A stretch of 64,000 bases of DNA from Halorhabdus utahensis DSM 12940 (GCF_000023945.1 NC_013158.1:2232001-2296000), one strand, 5' to 3'; counted from the stretch's first letter, positions 16,054 through 24,693 are shown. Translations and numbers: made by a program. Notes: generated by a model from the sequence alone, not told the origin.

Positions 16054-18021
16054 TCACCTGCCGAGAGTGGTCGGCCGCTTGCAGGCCGCCTCGAGTGGCG
16101 CCTCGTGCTCGATCCCCGGGAGTCGCATCGTCGCGACGGTCCCCGGCGGGTCGCCATCGCCCGACCGGAGCTGGAAGGAACCGCCGTAGCGGGTGACGAT
16201 CCAGTTGACCAGCCAGAGGCCAAGCCCGCGCCCGTGGGCCAGCGGCGTCTCTTCGCCGCTCGCGATCACGTCCGTCTCCAGGTCGGGCACCCCCGGGCCG
16301 TCATCGGCGACCGTCAGCTCGATCCACTCGCCGTCGTCCCGGGCGGTGATCGTGACCTGCGTCGGCGGATCGTCGTCGTGTTCGAGGGCGTTCTCGACGA
16401 GTTCCGCGACGGCGATCCGGGTCTCGGCGCCCGCACAGATCTCCCGGTCGGTGGCGATCTCGTGAGTGAGTGTGGCTTCTGGGTGCCGATCCAGCGGGTC
16501 AGCGACGGCCTCGGCGACGACCGTCGCCGGGTCGAGGCGTTCGGGTTCCCAGGGCTGGCGCGCGAGGCGTTCGAGTCGACGGGCTCCCTCGGCCAACTCG
16601 AGGACGTCACCGACGATCGACTCGAGTTCGTCAGCCACCGCCGCGCCCGCCTCGCTCCCCCGGAGGCGATCGCTCTGACCCAGCAGCACCGTCATGTCGT
16701 TACGGAGGTTATGTCTGAGGACGCGGTTGAGCCGTTCGAGGAGCTTCTCGCCCCGCTTGCGATCGGTCACGTCGTCGTGAAAGCCAAGGACGTGGGTGAC
16801 TGCCCCGGTCGCGTCGGTGATCGGCGTGGCCGTCATCCGGTTCCAGAACGGCCGACCGTCGCTCGTGTACGTGATCATTTCGACAGTGACAGTCTCGCCG
16901 CGCTCGACGTGCTCGCCGATCCGCTCGACGGTCTTCGGGTCGGTCGCCGGGCCGTGCAGGAAGCGGAACTCGGCGTCGTCGGCCTGGCTCGCGTCGTAGC
17001 CCGTCAGCCGCTCGAAGGCGTCGTTGACGTAGGTGATCGACGCGCCCGCCCCGTTGACGGTGGTGATCGTGATACCGATCTCCGCCTCGTCCATGGCCCG
17101 GGTCCGGATACGGAGCGCCTCCTCGCGGGCCTGCCGGTCGGTCACGTCGCGTGCGACACCCTGAACACCGGTCACGGTGCCGTCCTCCGTGATCGGCCGG
17201 GCGTTGATCTCGAGGGTGACCGGATCGTCGGCCGCGTCGTGGAACTGCACCTCCTGCAGCTCGACGGTCTCGCCGTCCATGAGCCGCCGGTGGAGTCGCG
17301 CCACGGTCTCGACCGCCTCGGGGGCGATAAACCGGTCGAGGGGGACCCCGACGACGCTCGCCCGATCGTAGCCCAGCACGCGCTCGATGGCCGCGGAGAC
17401 GTACGTGACCGTCATGTCGCGGTCGAGCCGGAACAGGGCGTCGAAGCTCGTCTCGGCGATGCCGCGGAACCGCTCGCGCTCGGCGTCCAGGCGCTCGTTG
17501 CGCGCCGCCAGTTCCCGCGCGTGGCGACGCCGCTCCAGGGCCTGGCCGGTCAGGCGCGCGAGCAACTCCACGAACAGCTCCTCGGCCTCGGAGAACGCCG
17601 CCTCGCGAGGCTCCTTGTCGCCGAAACAGACCGTCCCGTACACCTCGTCGTCGACGACGATCTTGCACCCGATGTAGGCCCCGAGGTCGAATGTCTCGTA
17701 GGCATTCTCGCTGATCGCCGTCGAGACCGCCGCATCCTGGACGCTCAACAGTCCGTCGAGCTCGACAGTCCGCCGGCAGTAGGCTGCCTCGATCGGACAG
17801 GTCTCGCCGGGCTGCAACAGCGGGTGCTCCCCGATCGACCTGACGATCACCTGTTCGCCGTCGTCGATGCGCGAGAAGAACCCGATCGACAACCCGAGCC
17901 GTTCAGTGCCGACGACGAGGCCGTCCGCCACCGCCGACTCGACGTTCTGATCGCGGTCGGTGAACGTCTCGTAGATTCGTTCGCGCGCTGTTGCCCCATC
18001 AATCTGTGGATCGTTTCTCAT
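16054..18021 (-). CDS. GAF-PAS-PAS sensor histidine kinase, 655 aa
   Basis: Soluble two-component sensor. Order: GAF (about 20-165), coiled linker, PAS 1 (about 185-300, FRGIAETSFDALFRLDRD), PAS 2 (about 305-425), HisKA with phospho-acceptor in VLRHNLRND (about 445) and HATPase (about 530-640, NALEHDDD, DDGPGVP, GLGLWLVNW). PAS 2 has the LOV-like layout (NDAFERLTGYD ... EFRFLHG) but carries Phe where photoactive LOV domains have the flavin-adduct Cys (NCRFL), so light sensing by adduct is unlikely. No membrane spans; no adjacent regulator. Confidence 0.92.
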   Translation of the reverse strand: MRNDPQIDGATARERIYETFTDRDQNVESAVADGLVVGTERLGLSIGFFSRIDDGEQVIVRSIGEHPLLQPGETCPIEAAYCRRTVELDGLLSVQDAAVSTAISENAYETFDLGAYIGCKIVVDDEVYGTVCFGDKEPREAAFSEAEELFVELLARLTGQALERRRHARELAARNERLDAERERFRGIAETSFDALFRLDRDMTVTYVSAAIERVLGYDRASVVGVPLDRFIAPEAVETVARLHRRLMDGETVELQEVQFHDAADDPVTLEINARPITEDGTVTGVQGVARDVTDRQAREEALRIRTRAMDEAEIGITITTVNGAGASITYVNDAFERLTGYDASQADDAEFRFLHGPATDPKTVERIGEHVERGETVTVEMITYTSDGRPFWNRMTATPITDATGAVTHVLGFHDDVTDRKRGEKLLERLNRVLRHNLRNDMTVLLGQSDRLRGSEAGAAVADELESIVGDVLELAEGARRLERLARQPWEPERLDPATVVAEAVADPLDRHPEATLTHEIATDREICAGAETRIAVAELVENALEHDDDPPTQVTITARDDGEWIELTVADDGPGVPDLETDVIASGEETPLAHGRGLGLWLVNWIVTRYGGSFQLRSGDGDPPGTVATMRLPGIEHEAPLEAACKRPTTLGR

Positions 18022-18185
18022 CGGGCTTCCGTCTCATATGTCACTTGGACTGCCGGCCTCATAACGGTTTCAGCGGATCGGTCCGTCTACATCTGCCTGT
18101 CGAGGTACTCGGGGTGAGAGGGATGCCAGTGGCGTACCCACCGTTTCCCGGGAAGTAAAGTAGACGGTCGTCGTTACTTCGCGTG

Positions 18186-18662
18186 ATGACCGATCGGACA
18201 GTCGGTTCGATGGACGGCAAGATCTCCCGGCGAACCTTCCTTGCGGTCGCCGGCAGCGGGGCGCTCGCAGGACTGGCAGGCTGTTTAGCGGAGGGGGGCC
18301 CAGCAACGACCGAGACGACACTCACTCTGACCGACCCGGAGACCGGCGAGACGGCCACGCCAGTCGACACCGAGGAAGTCAATATCGGTCGCATCGAGTT
18401 TTACTACTTTGAATTCTCCCTCGATGGGCCCACCGAGGTGACCTACCAGGTCGACGTCGTTCGTGGCGAGCCCGTTGACGTCTACGTCGTGACGCCCGAG
18501 GCGTACGAGATCCTGGCCGAGGAGGAGTCGGGGTTCGAGGCTATCGAGGGCAGTGTCGTCGAGGAGACGTACTCGGGGAACGAAACGGTCTCGCTGGACA
18601 GCGGCGACTACCGGTTGATCATTGCGAACGTGAACGCGGATGTCACGCCGGAAAACGCGTAA
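18186..18662 (+). CDS. Tat-exported lipoprotein of unknown function, 158 aa
   Basis: The N-terminal Tat signal SRRTFLAVAG and lipobox ALAGLAGC mark an exported, lipid-anchored protein. A short Thr/Glu-rich tether follows. The mature part looks like a small beta-sandwich (EFYYFEFSLDGPTEVTYQVDV ... YRLIIANVNADV) resembling domains that bind or stabilise extracellular proteins. The start is uncertain: GTG 18183, ATG 18186 and ATG 18210 (MDGKISRRTF) are all in frame; I use 18186. It stands alone between the kinase and fixX. No function is assigned. Confidence 0.72.
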   Translation: MTDRTVGSMDGKISRRTFLAVAGSGALAGLAGCLAEGGPATTETTLTLTDPETGETATPVDTEEVNIGRIEFYYFEFSLDGPTEVTYQVDVVRGEPVDVYVVTPEAYEILAEEESGFEAIEGSVVEETYSGNETVSLDSGDYRLIIANVNADVTPENA

Positions 18663-18708
18663 ATCGGCCGGTTTCTCGGGTCGTCAGTCGTCTTCGATCA
18701 GGAACGCC

Positions 18709-19026
18709 CTAGCCGAACTTATACGAGACGCCGCTGCCGTTCTCGGGGTACTCCCAGACGACGTTGCCATGTGAGCAGGCCCACCGGCAACTGCCACATT
18801 CCAGGCAGTTCTCGTAGGCGATCGTCGGGACGCCCTCGTCGTCTTCGTCACGCCAGACGTTGGCGGGACAGACGGAGACGCAGTCCTGAGTGACGCACTT
18901 CTCCTCGCAGATCCCTGGCAGTTCCACATCGAGGTGGGACTCGCCGGGGTCCTCGTACTTGACGGTGTAGAGGCGGTCTTCGATCGATGGCTGTTCGACG
19001 TCGGGGGTTCCGGGTTGTGCACTCAT
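18709..19026 (-). CDS. fixX: FixX ferredoxin-like protein of the ETF-quinone oxidoreductase system
   Basis: Carries electrons in the FixABCX complex. At 105 aa it has cysteine sets CEEKCVTQDCVSVCP and CLECGSCRWAC, consistent with one [4Fe-4S] cluster plus remnant or second-site cysteines as in FixX. The ATG at 19026 (MSAQPGTPDVEQ) gives the normal family length; a longer frame upstream runs into fixC and is not used. It starts 4 nt after the fixC stop and is the last gene of the fixABCX operon. Confidence 0.9.
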   Translation of the reverse strand: MSAQPGTPDVEQPSIEDRLYTVKYEDPGESHLDVELPGICEEKCVTQDCVSVCPANVWRDEDDEGVPTIAYENCLECGSCRWACSHGNVVWEYPENGSGVSYKFG

Positions 19027-19030
19027 TGGT

Positions 19031-20443
19031 CTAGATGAACATCTTGCGGTATTTCCAGGCTTTCTTCGCCGCACCGAGATAGCCGCCCATCGCGCCGACG
19101 AGGCGCTTGCGGGCGGATTTCGTGTGGCGGGTCTTCGGTTCGTCGTTCATCCGGAAGTAGTCGGTCTCGGCGTCGGCGATGGCCCGCGGCAGGTCGTCGA
19201 AGAGGAACTCCTTGTCCTCCGCGGCGGCGTCTAAGAACCACCCGTAGTGGTTCAGGTTGTCCATCACCCACGAGTCGGTGAGGTCGTCCTCGTAGTCGGC
19301 GAGGGCCGCGGCGTCCGTCCGGCCGGACGCCACTGCATCGGCGACCGCCTTCCCGGCGTGATACCCACTCTCGACGGCCATGTTCGTCCCTTCGAGGTGC
19401 AGGCCGTTGTTGAGCACCAGTCCGGCGGCGTCGCCGGTGATCACCGCGCCGTCGTGGACGAGGTCGGGCATTGCCTCGGGGCCACCCTCGGGGATCGCGT
19501 GAGCGGAATATTCCACCATCCGGCCGCCCTTGACCAGCGGTGCAACCGCCGGGTGGGACTTGAAGTCATCGAGCACGTCGTCGGGGGTCCGGTCGTCGTG
19601 GACGGCGTCCTCGATCGAGTAGACGACGCCGATGGCGAGCGTGCGCTTGTTCGTGTAGATGAACCCGCCGCCGACGGCATCGCCGACCGCGCCGTCGCCG
19701 AAGTAATGCATTGCCGCACCCTCCTCGTCGGTGAGGTGGAAGCGATCCTCAATCTTCTCGCGGTCGTACTTGCGGACTTCCTTCGCGGAGACCGCGACGT
19801 CTTTCCGATCTTGGGGCTTGGACAGTCCGGCCCCCTCGCTGACCAGCGAGTTAGCCCCCTCGGCGAGGACGACCGTCGGCGCGTGTAGCCGTCCGTCCGG
19901 GCGGTCGGTCTCGACGCCCGCGATGGTTCCGTCCTCGCGGACGAGATCAGTGACGGTCGTCTCGGTGAGCAGCGTCGCACCCGCCTCGACGGCCTGCTCG
20001 GCGAACCACTCGTCGAAGTCACCCCGGAGCACCATCCAGGAGTCGTTGTGCGGTTCCTCTTTCCAGGCCGCCGGCTGCATCGAGACTTCGGTCGCGTCGC
20101 CCTCCTCGCTAAGCATCGAGAAGGTCTTTTCGGCGACGAACCGTTCTTTGGGCGCGTCGTCGAAGTCCGTCAGCTCGCGGATGCGCGGGGTGAACATGAT
20201 CCCGCCGAAGACGTTTTTCGTCCCGGGGGAGTTTCCCCGCTCCAGCATGATCACGTCCAGGCCCTCCTCGGCCATCGTCAGCGCGGCGGCACTCCCCGCG
20301 AGTCCCGCGCCGACGACGATCGCGTCGAACTCGCCGTCGTAGCTGGGCGTCTCGCTGGTCGGCTGGGGCATCGGCGGCCCCTCGCTCTCCTTGGGTTCGG
20401 GTTCAACGCCGGCGTCCTCGCCTGACTGAGCGTCGGTACTCAT
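19031..20443 (-). CDS. fixC: FixC, electron-transfer flavoprotein:quinone oxidoreductase
   Basis: FAD-containing membrane-associated oxidoreductase that takes electrons from the FixAB flavoprotein to the quinone pool. The FAD motif VVGAGLAGSAAAL is at about residues 42-54, followed by GGIMFTPR near the flavin and the second FAD segment ITGDAAGLVLNNG. It starts with an acidic/Pro-rich extension of about 38 residues. The C-terminus is basic (KKAWKYRKMF), suited to membrane contact. Overlaps fixB by 4 nt. Together with FixAB and FixX it can bifurcate NADH electrons to quinone and a low-potential ferredoxin. Confidence 0.93.
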   Translation of the reverse strand: MSTDAQSGEDAGVEPEPKESEGPPMPQPTSETPSYDGEFDAIVVGAGLAGSAAALTMAEEGLDVIMLERGNSPGTKNVFGGIMFTPRIRELTDFDDAPKERFVAEKTFSMLSEEGDATEVSMQPAAWKEEPHNDSWMVLRGDFDEWFAEQAVEAGATLLTETTVTDLVREDGTIAGVETDRPDGRLHAPTVVLAEGANSLVSEGAGLSKPQDRKDVAVSAKEVRKYDREKIEDRFHLTDEEGAAMHYFGDGAVGDAVGGGFIYTNKRTLAIGVVYSIEDAVHDDRTPDDVLDDFKSHPAVAPLVKGGRMVEYSAHAIPEGGPEAMPDLVHDGAVITGDAAGLVLNNGLHLEGTNMAVESGYHAGKAVADAVASGRTDAAALADYEDDLTDSWVMDNLNHYGWFLDAAAEDKEFLFDDLPRAIADAETDYFRMNDEPKTRHTKSARKRLVGAMGGYLGAAKKAWKYRKMFI

Positions 20444-21483
20444 GCTGACACCTCCTGGCTATCTCCGAGTCGCTCACGGAGCAGGTCGATCAGTTCGGGC
20501 AAGACATCGGCGTAGTCGGCGACGATGCCGTAATCGGCGTTCTCGAAGATCGGCGCGTTGCCGTCGTTGTTGATGGCGATCACCGTTTCGGAGTCGTCCA
20601 TCCCCTCGACGTGCTGGATTGCTCCACTGATTCCGACGGCGATGTAGAGCTTCGGGCGAACGGTCTTGCCGGTCTGGCCGACCTGGCGGGCGGGTTCGAT
20701 CCAGCCCTCCTCGACGGCCTCCCGCGTGGCGGCGACCTCCCCGCCGAGCAGGTCGGCGAGTTCCCAGAGGGGATCGAAATCCCCCTCCAGCCCCATCCCG
20801 CCGGCGACGACGACTTCGGCGTCGGTGATGTCGGCCACGTCGCCGACCTCGCGTTCGAGCACTTCGGTGAGGGTTTCGTCCTCGCCGACGACGGTCTCGA
20901 CGTCCTCGACCTCCCCTTCCCGGCTTTCGTCGGGCTCGGGCGTGTCGAAGACGCCGGGGCGAACGGTGGACATCTGTGGACGGTGGTTCGGGCAGATGAT
21001 CGTCGCCAGGGCGTCCCCGCCGAAGGCGGGGCGGCGCATCTCGTAGCGCTCGTCGGTGATCTCCAGTTCCGTCGTGTCGGCGGTCAGGCCGGCATGAGTC
21101 GGGACGGCGACCCGACCGGCGAAGTCCCGGCCGGTGTGGGTCCCGCCGATCAGCGCGATGTCCGGCTTGCGGATCTCGACGAGGTGACGGAACTGCTCGC
21201 CGTAGGGATCGGCGCGATAGGGTTCGAAGATCGGATCGTCGGCCACGAGCACGCGGTCCGCGCCCCGGGCGATGGCTTCCTCCGGGATGTCCGTCTCCCG
21301 AATGTCCTCGCCCATGACGAGCGCGACCAGGTCCTCGTCCTTCTGGTCAGCGAGCTCCCGCCCCTTCGCGAGCAACTCCCAGGCGACCTTCGCGACCTCG
21401 CCGTCGTGCTGTTCGACGAACACCCAGACGTCGCTGTGGGCGTCGATGTCCGCGGCGTTCTCCGATTGGGCACCGGCCGCCAT
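20440..21483 (-). CDS. fixB: FixB, electron-transfer flavoprotein alpha subunit
   Basis: Alpha subunit of ETF; binds FAD in its C-terminal domain. The conserved FAD region is present: RQVGQTGKTVRPKLYIAVGI and SGAIQHVEGM, with NNDGNAPIFENADYGIVAD. The start is ATG 21483 (MAAGAQSENAADIDAHSDVW), 347 aa; the frame is open further upstream across fixA but that part is a shadow. It begins 1 nt inside the spacing after the fixA stop (21485). The acidic linker between the two domains (about residues 160-195) is a haloarchaeal feature. Confidence 0.93.
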   Translation of the reverse strand: MAAGAQSENAADIDAHSDVWVFVEQHDGEVAKVAWELLAKGRELADQKDEDLVALVMGEDIRETDIPEEAIARGADRVLVADDPIFEPYRADPYGEQFRHLVEIRKPDIALIGGTHTGRDFAGRVAVPTHAGLTADTTELEITDERYEMRRPAFGGDALATIICPNHRPQMSTVRPGVFDTPEPDESREGEVEDVETVVGEDETLTEVLEREVGDVADITDAEVVVAGGMGLEGDFDPLWELADLLGGEVAATREAVEEGWIEPARQVGQTGKTVRPKLYIAVGISGAIQHVEGMDDSETVIAINNDGNAPIFENADYGIVADYADVLPELIDLLRERLGDSQEVSA

Positions 21484-21484
21484 C

Positions 21485-22264
21485 TCAGAGCACCTCCGCG
21501 ATGCGATCGGCGATCTCTTCGACGTCCTCGACCGTCTCCTGCTCGCGCGGAACCGGCTCGGCGGTCGCCATCCCGCCGACCTGCGTCGGCGAGACGGCCA
21601 GCCCGACCTCGTCCTCGACGCCGATGTCGGCGGCAGACCACTCGACCGGCTCGAAGTCGGTTTCGGCGTAGATCTTCCGGTGGAGCCCCGCCGTCCGGGG
21701 CTGGTTCTCGCCGAACTCCATGGCGACGACGACGGGCAACTCGGCGGCGACCCGCTCGTAGCCACCTTCGACGTCGCGTTTCGCGACCAGCTGGTCCTCG
21801 TCGGGTCGTGGTTCGAGGTCCTCGACGTAGGTGAGTTGGGCCCAGTCGTTGTGGGCGGCGATCCCCGGCGGGACCTGTCCCGTCGAGGAGTCGGTGGTTT
21901 CCTCGCCGCCGAAGACCACGTCGGCGTCGAGTTCATCGGCTGCCCGGGCCAGCGCGAGACTCGTCGGCCAGGTGTCGCTGCCGCCGAAGGCCCGATCGGT
22001 CAGCAACACGGCGTCGTCGGCACCCATCGCGACAGCCCCACGAAGGACTTCGTGGGCACTTGCCGGCCCCATTGTGAGGGCCGTGACCGTGCCGCCGACT
22101 TCGTCACGGACCTCCAGGGCCGCCTCGACGGCGTTGTAGTCCGGCGCGTTCATGACTGCCTCGGCGTCAGCCCGGTTGAGGATCCCCGTGTCGGGATCGA
22201 TCGATACCTCCGCGGCATCAGGCACTTGCTTGACACAGACGACGATGTTCCAGCCGTCGGTCAT
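21485..22264 (-). CDS. fixA: FixA, electron-transfer flavoprotein beta subunit
   Basis: Beta subunit of ETF, first gene of the fixABCX operon. N-terminal IVVCVKQVPD, the AMP/FAD-binding-type ALTMGPASAHEVLRGAVAMGAD and the GGEETTDSSTGQVPPGIA segment are family hallmarks. ATG 22264 has a TATATA element (22280-22286) only about 18-22 nt upstream, so the message should be nearly leaderless. In bifurcating systems FixA holds the second FAD that oxidises NADH; whether this copy bifurcates depends on residues I cannot weigh without alignment. Confidence 0.93.
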   Translation of the reverse strand: MTDGWNIVVCVKQVPDAAEVSIDPDTGILNRADAEAVMNAPDYNAVEAALEVRDEVGGTVTALTMGPASAHEVLRGAVAMGADDAVLLTDRAFGGSDTWPTSLALARAADELDADVVFGGEETTDSSTGQVPPGIAAHNDWAQLTYVEDLEPRPDEDQLVAKRDVEGGYERVAAELPVVVAMEFGENQPRTAGLHRKIYAETDFEPVEWSAADIGVEDEVGLAVSPTQVGGMATAEPVPREQETVEDVEEIADRIAEVL

Positions 22265-22349
22265 CGTTGCTTTGACCCCCTATATAGTGGGCTTGCGATT
22301 CGGTTCACACCGGGAGAAGGGATCCTAACGATAGTAAATGACAGCGCTA

Positions 22350-22366
22350 TTCCCAGCTCTTGGGAA
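22350..22366. promoter_or_regulatory. Inverted repeat upstream of fixA
   Basis: TTCCCA (22350-22355) and TGGGAA (22361-22366) form a palindrome with a 5-nt centre, about 85 nt upstream of fixA and 105 nt from the end of the GYD gene. It is the only symmetrical element in the 207-nt gap and could be an operator for the fix operon. Nothing else in the gap looks coding. Confidence 0.3.
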
Positions 22367-22471
22367 CAGTATTGCCCGAAATCGGTATGCATAACGCTTC
22401 TATTGGCCCCCTGATATCTGGGGTCGTCTCCAGGGCGAACCGGTTCGGATCAGTTATGTGTGACCGGGGAT

Positions 22472-22765
22472 CTACGAGAGATCCGTGACGATGGATTCGA
22501 ACTCGTCGTCGCTGAACGCCCGGAGTGTTTCTGTCCGGACGTTCCCTGCTTTCCCGAGGATGAGGGCATACTCGGCGGCGGTCTCGTCGTCCGGGAACGC
22601 GGCGATGGCGATCCCGTCGTATTGGCCCATCGTGAGGTAGAAGTCTTTGAACTCCCCACCGAGGTCCGCGACGAGGTCCTTGTGGGACTCGAGGCGGTCC
22701 GGGCTGGATTCGACTGTCGAGATTCCTTGCTCCGTATAGCGTAGCAGTGTCAGGTACGTTGGCAT
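22472..22765 (-). CDS. GYD-domain protein, 97 aa
   Basis: Small soluble ferredoxin-like-fold protein of the GYD family; the family name-giving motif is seen as MGQYDGIAIAAFPDDE (about residues 46-61). The start MPTYLTLLRYTEQGI is typical. Members form dimers or higher oligomers, and the family has no established general function. It sits alone between fixA and the insertion sequence; the IS lies about 90 nt upstream of its start and may have disturbed its promoter. Confidence 0.88.
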   Translation of the reverse strand: MPTYLTLLRYTEQGISTVESSPDRLESHKDLVADLGGEFKDFYLTMGQYDGIAIAAFPDDETAAEYALILGKAGNVRTETLRAFSDDEFESIVTDLS

Positions 22766-22856
22766 TGGTGATCACGCTCTTGTCGGGGCCCCCAACCAGT
22801 CTCGGTGGACAGCGGCTTGGCACTGGGCACACCCGAACTGTTGGCAAGCCACAATC

Positions 22857-22935
22857 GTGAACTACCCCGTCCTACTGCGCTCGGTCTGACGACCTCGCTC
22901 GTTGAGGGCGGGGCTTCCCCGTTCGATGACGCGAC
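22857..22935 (-). ncRNA. Candidate omega-RNA (reRNA) 3' scaffold and right-end hairpin of the IS
   Basis: Read on the minus strand, the tnpB 3' end and following bases contain GGGGAAGCCCC (short hairpin), then a stem of CCCCGCCCT with AGGACGGGG enclosing GGTC-GTCA-GACC, ending GTAGTTCAC at 22857. In studied TnpB systems the guide RNA spans the tnpB 3' end and the element right end, with the guide being the flanking host bases. By that rule the guide would be GATTGTGGCTTGCCAA (22841-22856). The RNA itself is inferred. Confidence 0.4.
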
Positions 22936-24115
22936 TTGCAGATACCACACGGGTATCCGTAGCGGTCGCAGTCTCCAGGGGCGCGGATTCGGCCTGTCCC
23001 ATGCCTAATTCAGAAAAAGCACGCTGAAGGATGTTCTTCGCGGCGTTGGCGTCCCTATCGTCTTCGTATCCGCACGACGGACATGAGTGCTCGCGCACCC
23101 ACAGGGGTTTCTCGGTTTCAACGCCACAGTTGCTACACTCCTTGGTAGTTCCACGTGGGTTGACTTCAACGAGGTGCGTACCGGCGCTCTCAGCCTTGTA
23201 TCGCAGTATCTCGATGAAGGTTCGCCACGCGGAATGTGCTGTGTTTCGACTGTTTCGGTCTTGCTCCATCATGCCGCGAACGTTCAGGTCCTCGACGGCC
23301 ACCACGTCGTAGGTCTCGACGTAGTAGTGGGCGAGCTTGTGCAGGAAGTCGCGGCGTTTGTTCGCAATCTGGTCGTGCCAGCGGGCGACGACCATCCGTT
23401 GTTTTTCGTAGTTGTTCGACCTCTTCTCTTTTCGCGAGAGCTTCCGCTGTTCTCGTCGTAGGCGCTCACGTTCGTCCGAGAGGTCCAACGATTCCACGGC
23501 GGTCCCGTCGGTGTCGTGAGCGTACTTCAGGATACCCACGTCGATACCGACAGCATCTTCGGGGTCGATGGTTTCGGGGGCGGGTTTTTCGGGTTGTTCG
23601 TCGATCTCAATGCCGAACGTCGCGTACCATTTCCCCGAAGCGTTCCGTTTGATGCAGACCTGCTTGATGGTCGCGTTCTCGGGAATCTCGCGGTGGTACG
23701 CGATTGGTATCTCACCGATCTTGCTCAGTCGAAGCCGATCCCGTCGGGTGTCGGTTCCAATGAGCTTGAACCCGCTTTGGCTGTAGGTGAACGACTTGTA
23801 CCACCCCGCGCCCTTCCAACGAAGCGCACCGACGTTGTACCCGTTCTCCTTTTGCCCTGAGAGTGTACGAAGGTTGTTGTAGAGCCGTTCTACGACGACC
23901 TGAAGCACCTTCGAATGGATCTGCTTCAGGTCGGACCATTCGCGTTTCAGGTCAGGGAGTGTGTTCTTTTGGGCGTATTCCGAAGGCACGTCGTCGGCTT
24001 CGTTGAGCCGGTTCAGGAAGTGGTTGTAGACCTGTCTACAGGTATCGAGCGTCCACGCTAACGCCTCCCGTTGGTCGTCCGTCGGATAGAGCCGATACCT
24101 GTAGTTGTAGTTCAT
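22862..24115 (-). CDS. tnpB: TnpB RNA-guided nuclease / OrfB of IS605 type, 417 aa
   Basis: Full-length TnpB. The RuvC-like acidic triad is intact: Asp192 (AVGIDVGILKYA), Glu275 (VVAVEDLNVRGM) and Asp355 (DRDANAAKNIL). The zinc ribbon CSNCG (327/330) and CPSCG (345/348) lies between the second and third. The N-terminus MNYNYRYRLYPTDDQ is the usual wedge/recognition start. It overlaps tnpA by 4 nt. About 40 residues follow the last catalytic helix; the tail is also the template of the probable guide RNA scaffold. No frameshift or stop is present, so it should be active if expressed. Confidence 0.95.
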   Translation of the reverse strand: MNYNYRYRLYPTDDQREALAWTLDTCRQVYNHFLNRLNEADDVPSEYAQKNTLPDLKREWSDLKQIHSKVLQVVVERLYNNLRTLSGQKENGYNVGALRWKGAGWYKSFTYSQSGFKLIGTDTRRDRLRLSKIGEIPIAYHREIPENATIKQVCIKRNASGKWYATFGIEIDEQPEKPAPETIDPEDAVGIDVGILKYAHDTDGTAVESLDLSDERERLRREQRKLSRKEKRSNNYEKQRMVVARWHDQIANKRRDFLHKLAHYYVETYDVVAVEDLNVRGMMEQDRNSRNTAHSAWRTFIEILRYKAESAGTHLVEVNPRGTTKECSNCGVETEKPLWVREHSCPSCGYEDDRDANAAKNILQRAFSELGMGQAESAPLETATATDTRVVSASRVIERGSPALNERGRQTERSRTG

Positions 24116-24534
24116 CGGTCGTTAGGGGGGTCCGTGCGCTGGCTATCGACGTATTCGATGAGAACATCAAGCGACGCTTGCCCGGTGGAAATGAGACAGT
24201 ATGAGTCTGTCCAGAACGAATCACCCCAGAGCTTGTGCTTGATTTCGTCGTGGAACTCGTTTCGAATCCGTCGCGCGGTGCTTCCCTTGAGCGTGTTGAT
24301 GAATTTGGTTAGGTCGGTACTCGGCTTGGCCTTGAACAGGATGTGTACGTGGTCGCCATCTGCTTCGAGGCGTTCGATTTCGACGCCGTAGTTGTCTACG
24401 AACCCCTCAATGGCTCCGCGCATGAAGTTCTTCATGTCCTCCGTGAACACGTCTCTCCTGTATTTGACTACCAAAACGAGGTGGTAGTGCAAGGTGTACA
24501 CGGAGTGCGAACTTTTGTCGAGGTCGTACACCAT
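24112..24534 (-). CDS. tnpA: TnpA, IS200-type Y1/HUH transposase, 140 aa
   Basis: Single-strand DNA transposase. The HUH motif is GDHVHIL (His62, His64) and the catalytic tyrosine is Tyr112 in FWTDSYCLIS; both are intact. The length is normal for the family. The start is ATG 24534 (MVYDLDKSSHSVYTL); a longer frame upstream to 24606 runs through the element left end and is not used. It cuts and joins ssDNA at the hairpin ends and overlaps tnpB (ATGA). Confidence 0.95.
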   Translation of the reverse strand: MVYDLDKSSHSVYTLHYHLVLVVKYRRDVFTEDMKNFMRGAIEGFVDNYGVEIERLEADGDHVHILFKAKPSTDLTKFINTLKGSTARRIRNEFHDEIKHKLWGDSFWTDSYCLISTGQASLDVLIEYVDSQRTDPPNDR

Positions 24535-24632
24535 TGGCCTTTGCCTACACTCTAATCTCCTCACCCAAATGGAATTATTGTTTCGTTTGGATACCCTGTC
24601 TCGCACGACACCCTAAGACGATCAGAGCTTAC

Positions 24633-24693
24633 GGCGCGTATCCCCTCCCTACTCGCTCGCTTCGCTCGCTCCTGGAGGAAGGGGTATTGCGCC
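24633..24693. repeat. Long imperfect hairpin at IS left end
   Basis: GGCGCGTATCCCCT at 24633-24646 pairs imperfectly with AGGGGTATTGCGCC at about 24680-24693, and the centre holds GCTCGCTTCGCTCGC-type self-complementary sequence. This is the expected TnpA-recognised left-end structure. Bases 24694-24747 (AT-rich) are host flank without a visible gene. Confidence 0.6.

Larger units (their letters stand above)
22857..24693 (-). mobile_element. IS200/IS605-family insertion sequence with tnpA and tnpB, about 1.84 kb
   Basis: Element with tnpA and tnpB overlapping by 4 nt, both on the minus strand. The right-hand boundary (element left end) has a long imperfect hairpin at 24633-24693 next to TTTTAAC, a plausible target/cleavage tetra- or pentanucleotide. 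The left-hand boundary (element right end) has nested hairpins just after tnpB ending near GTAGTTCAC (22857-22865). There are no terminal inverted repeats or target duplication, as expected for Y1 transposition. The exact ends are inferred. Confidence 0.8.
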
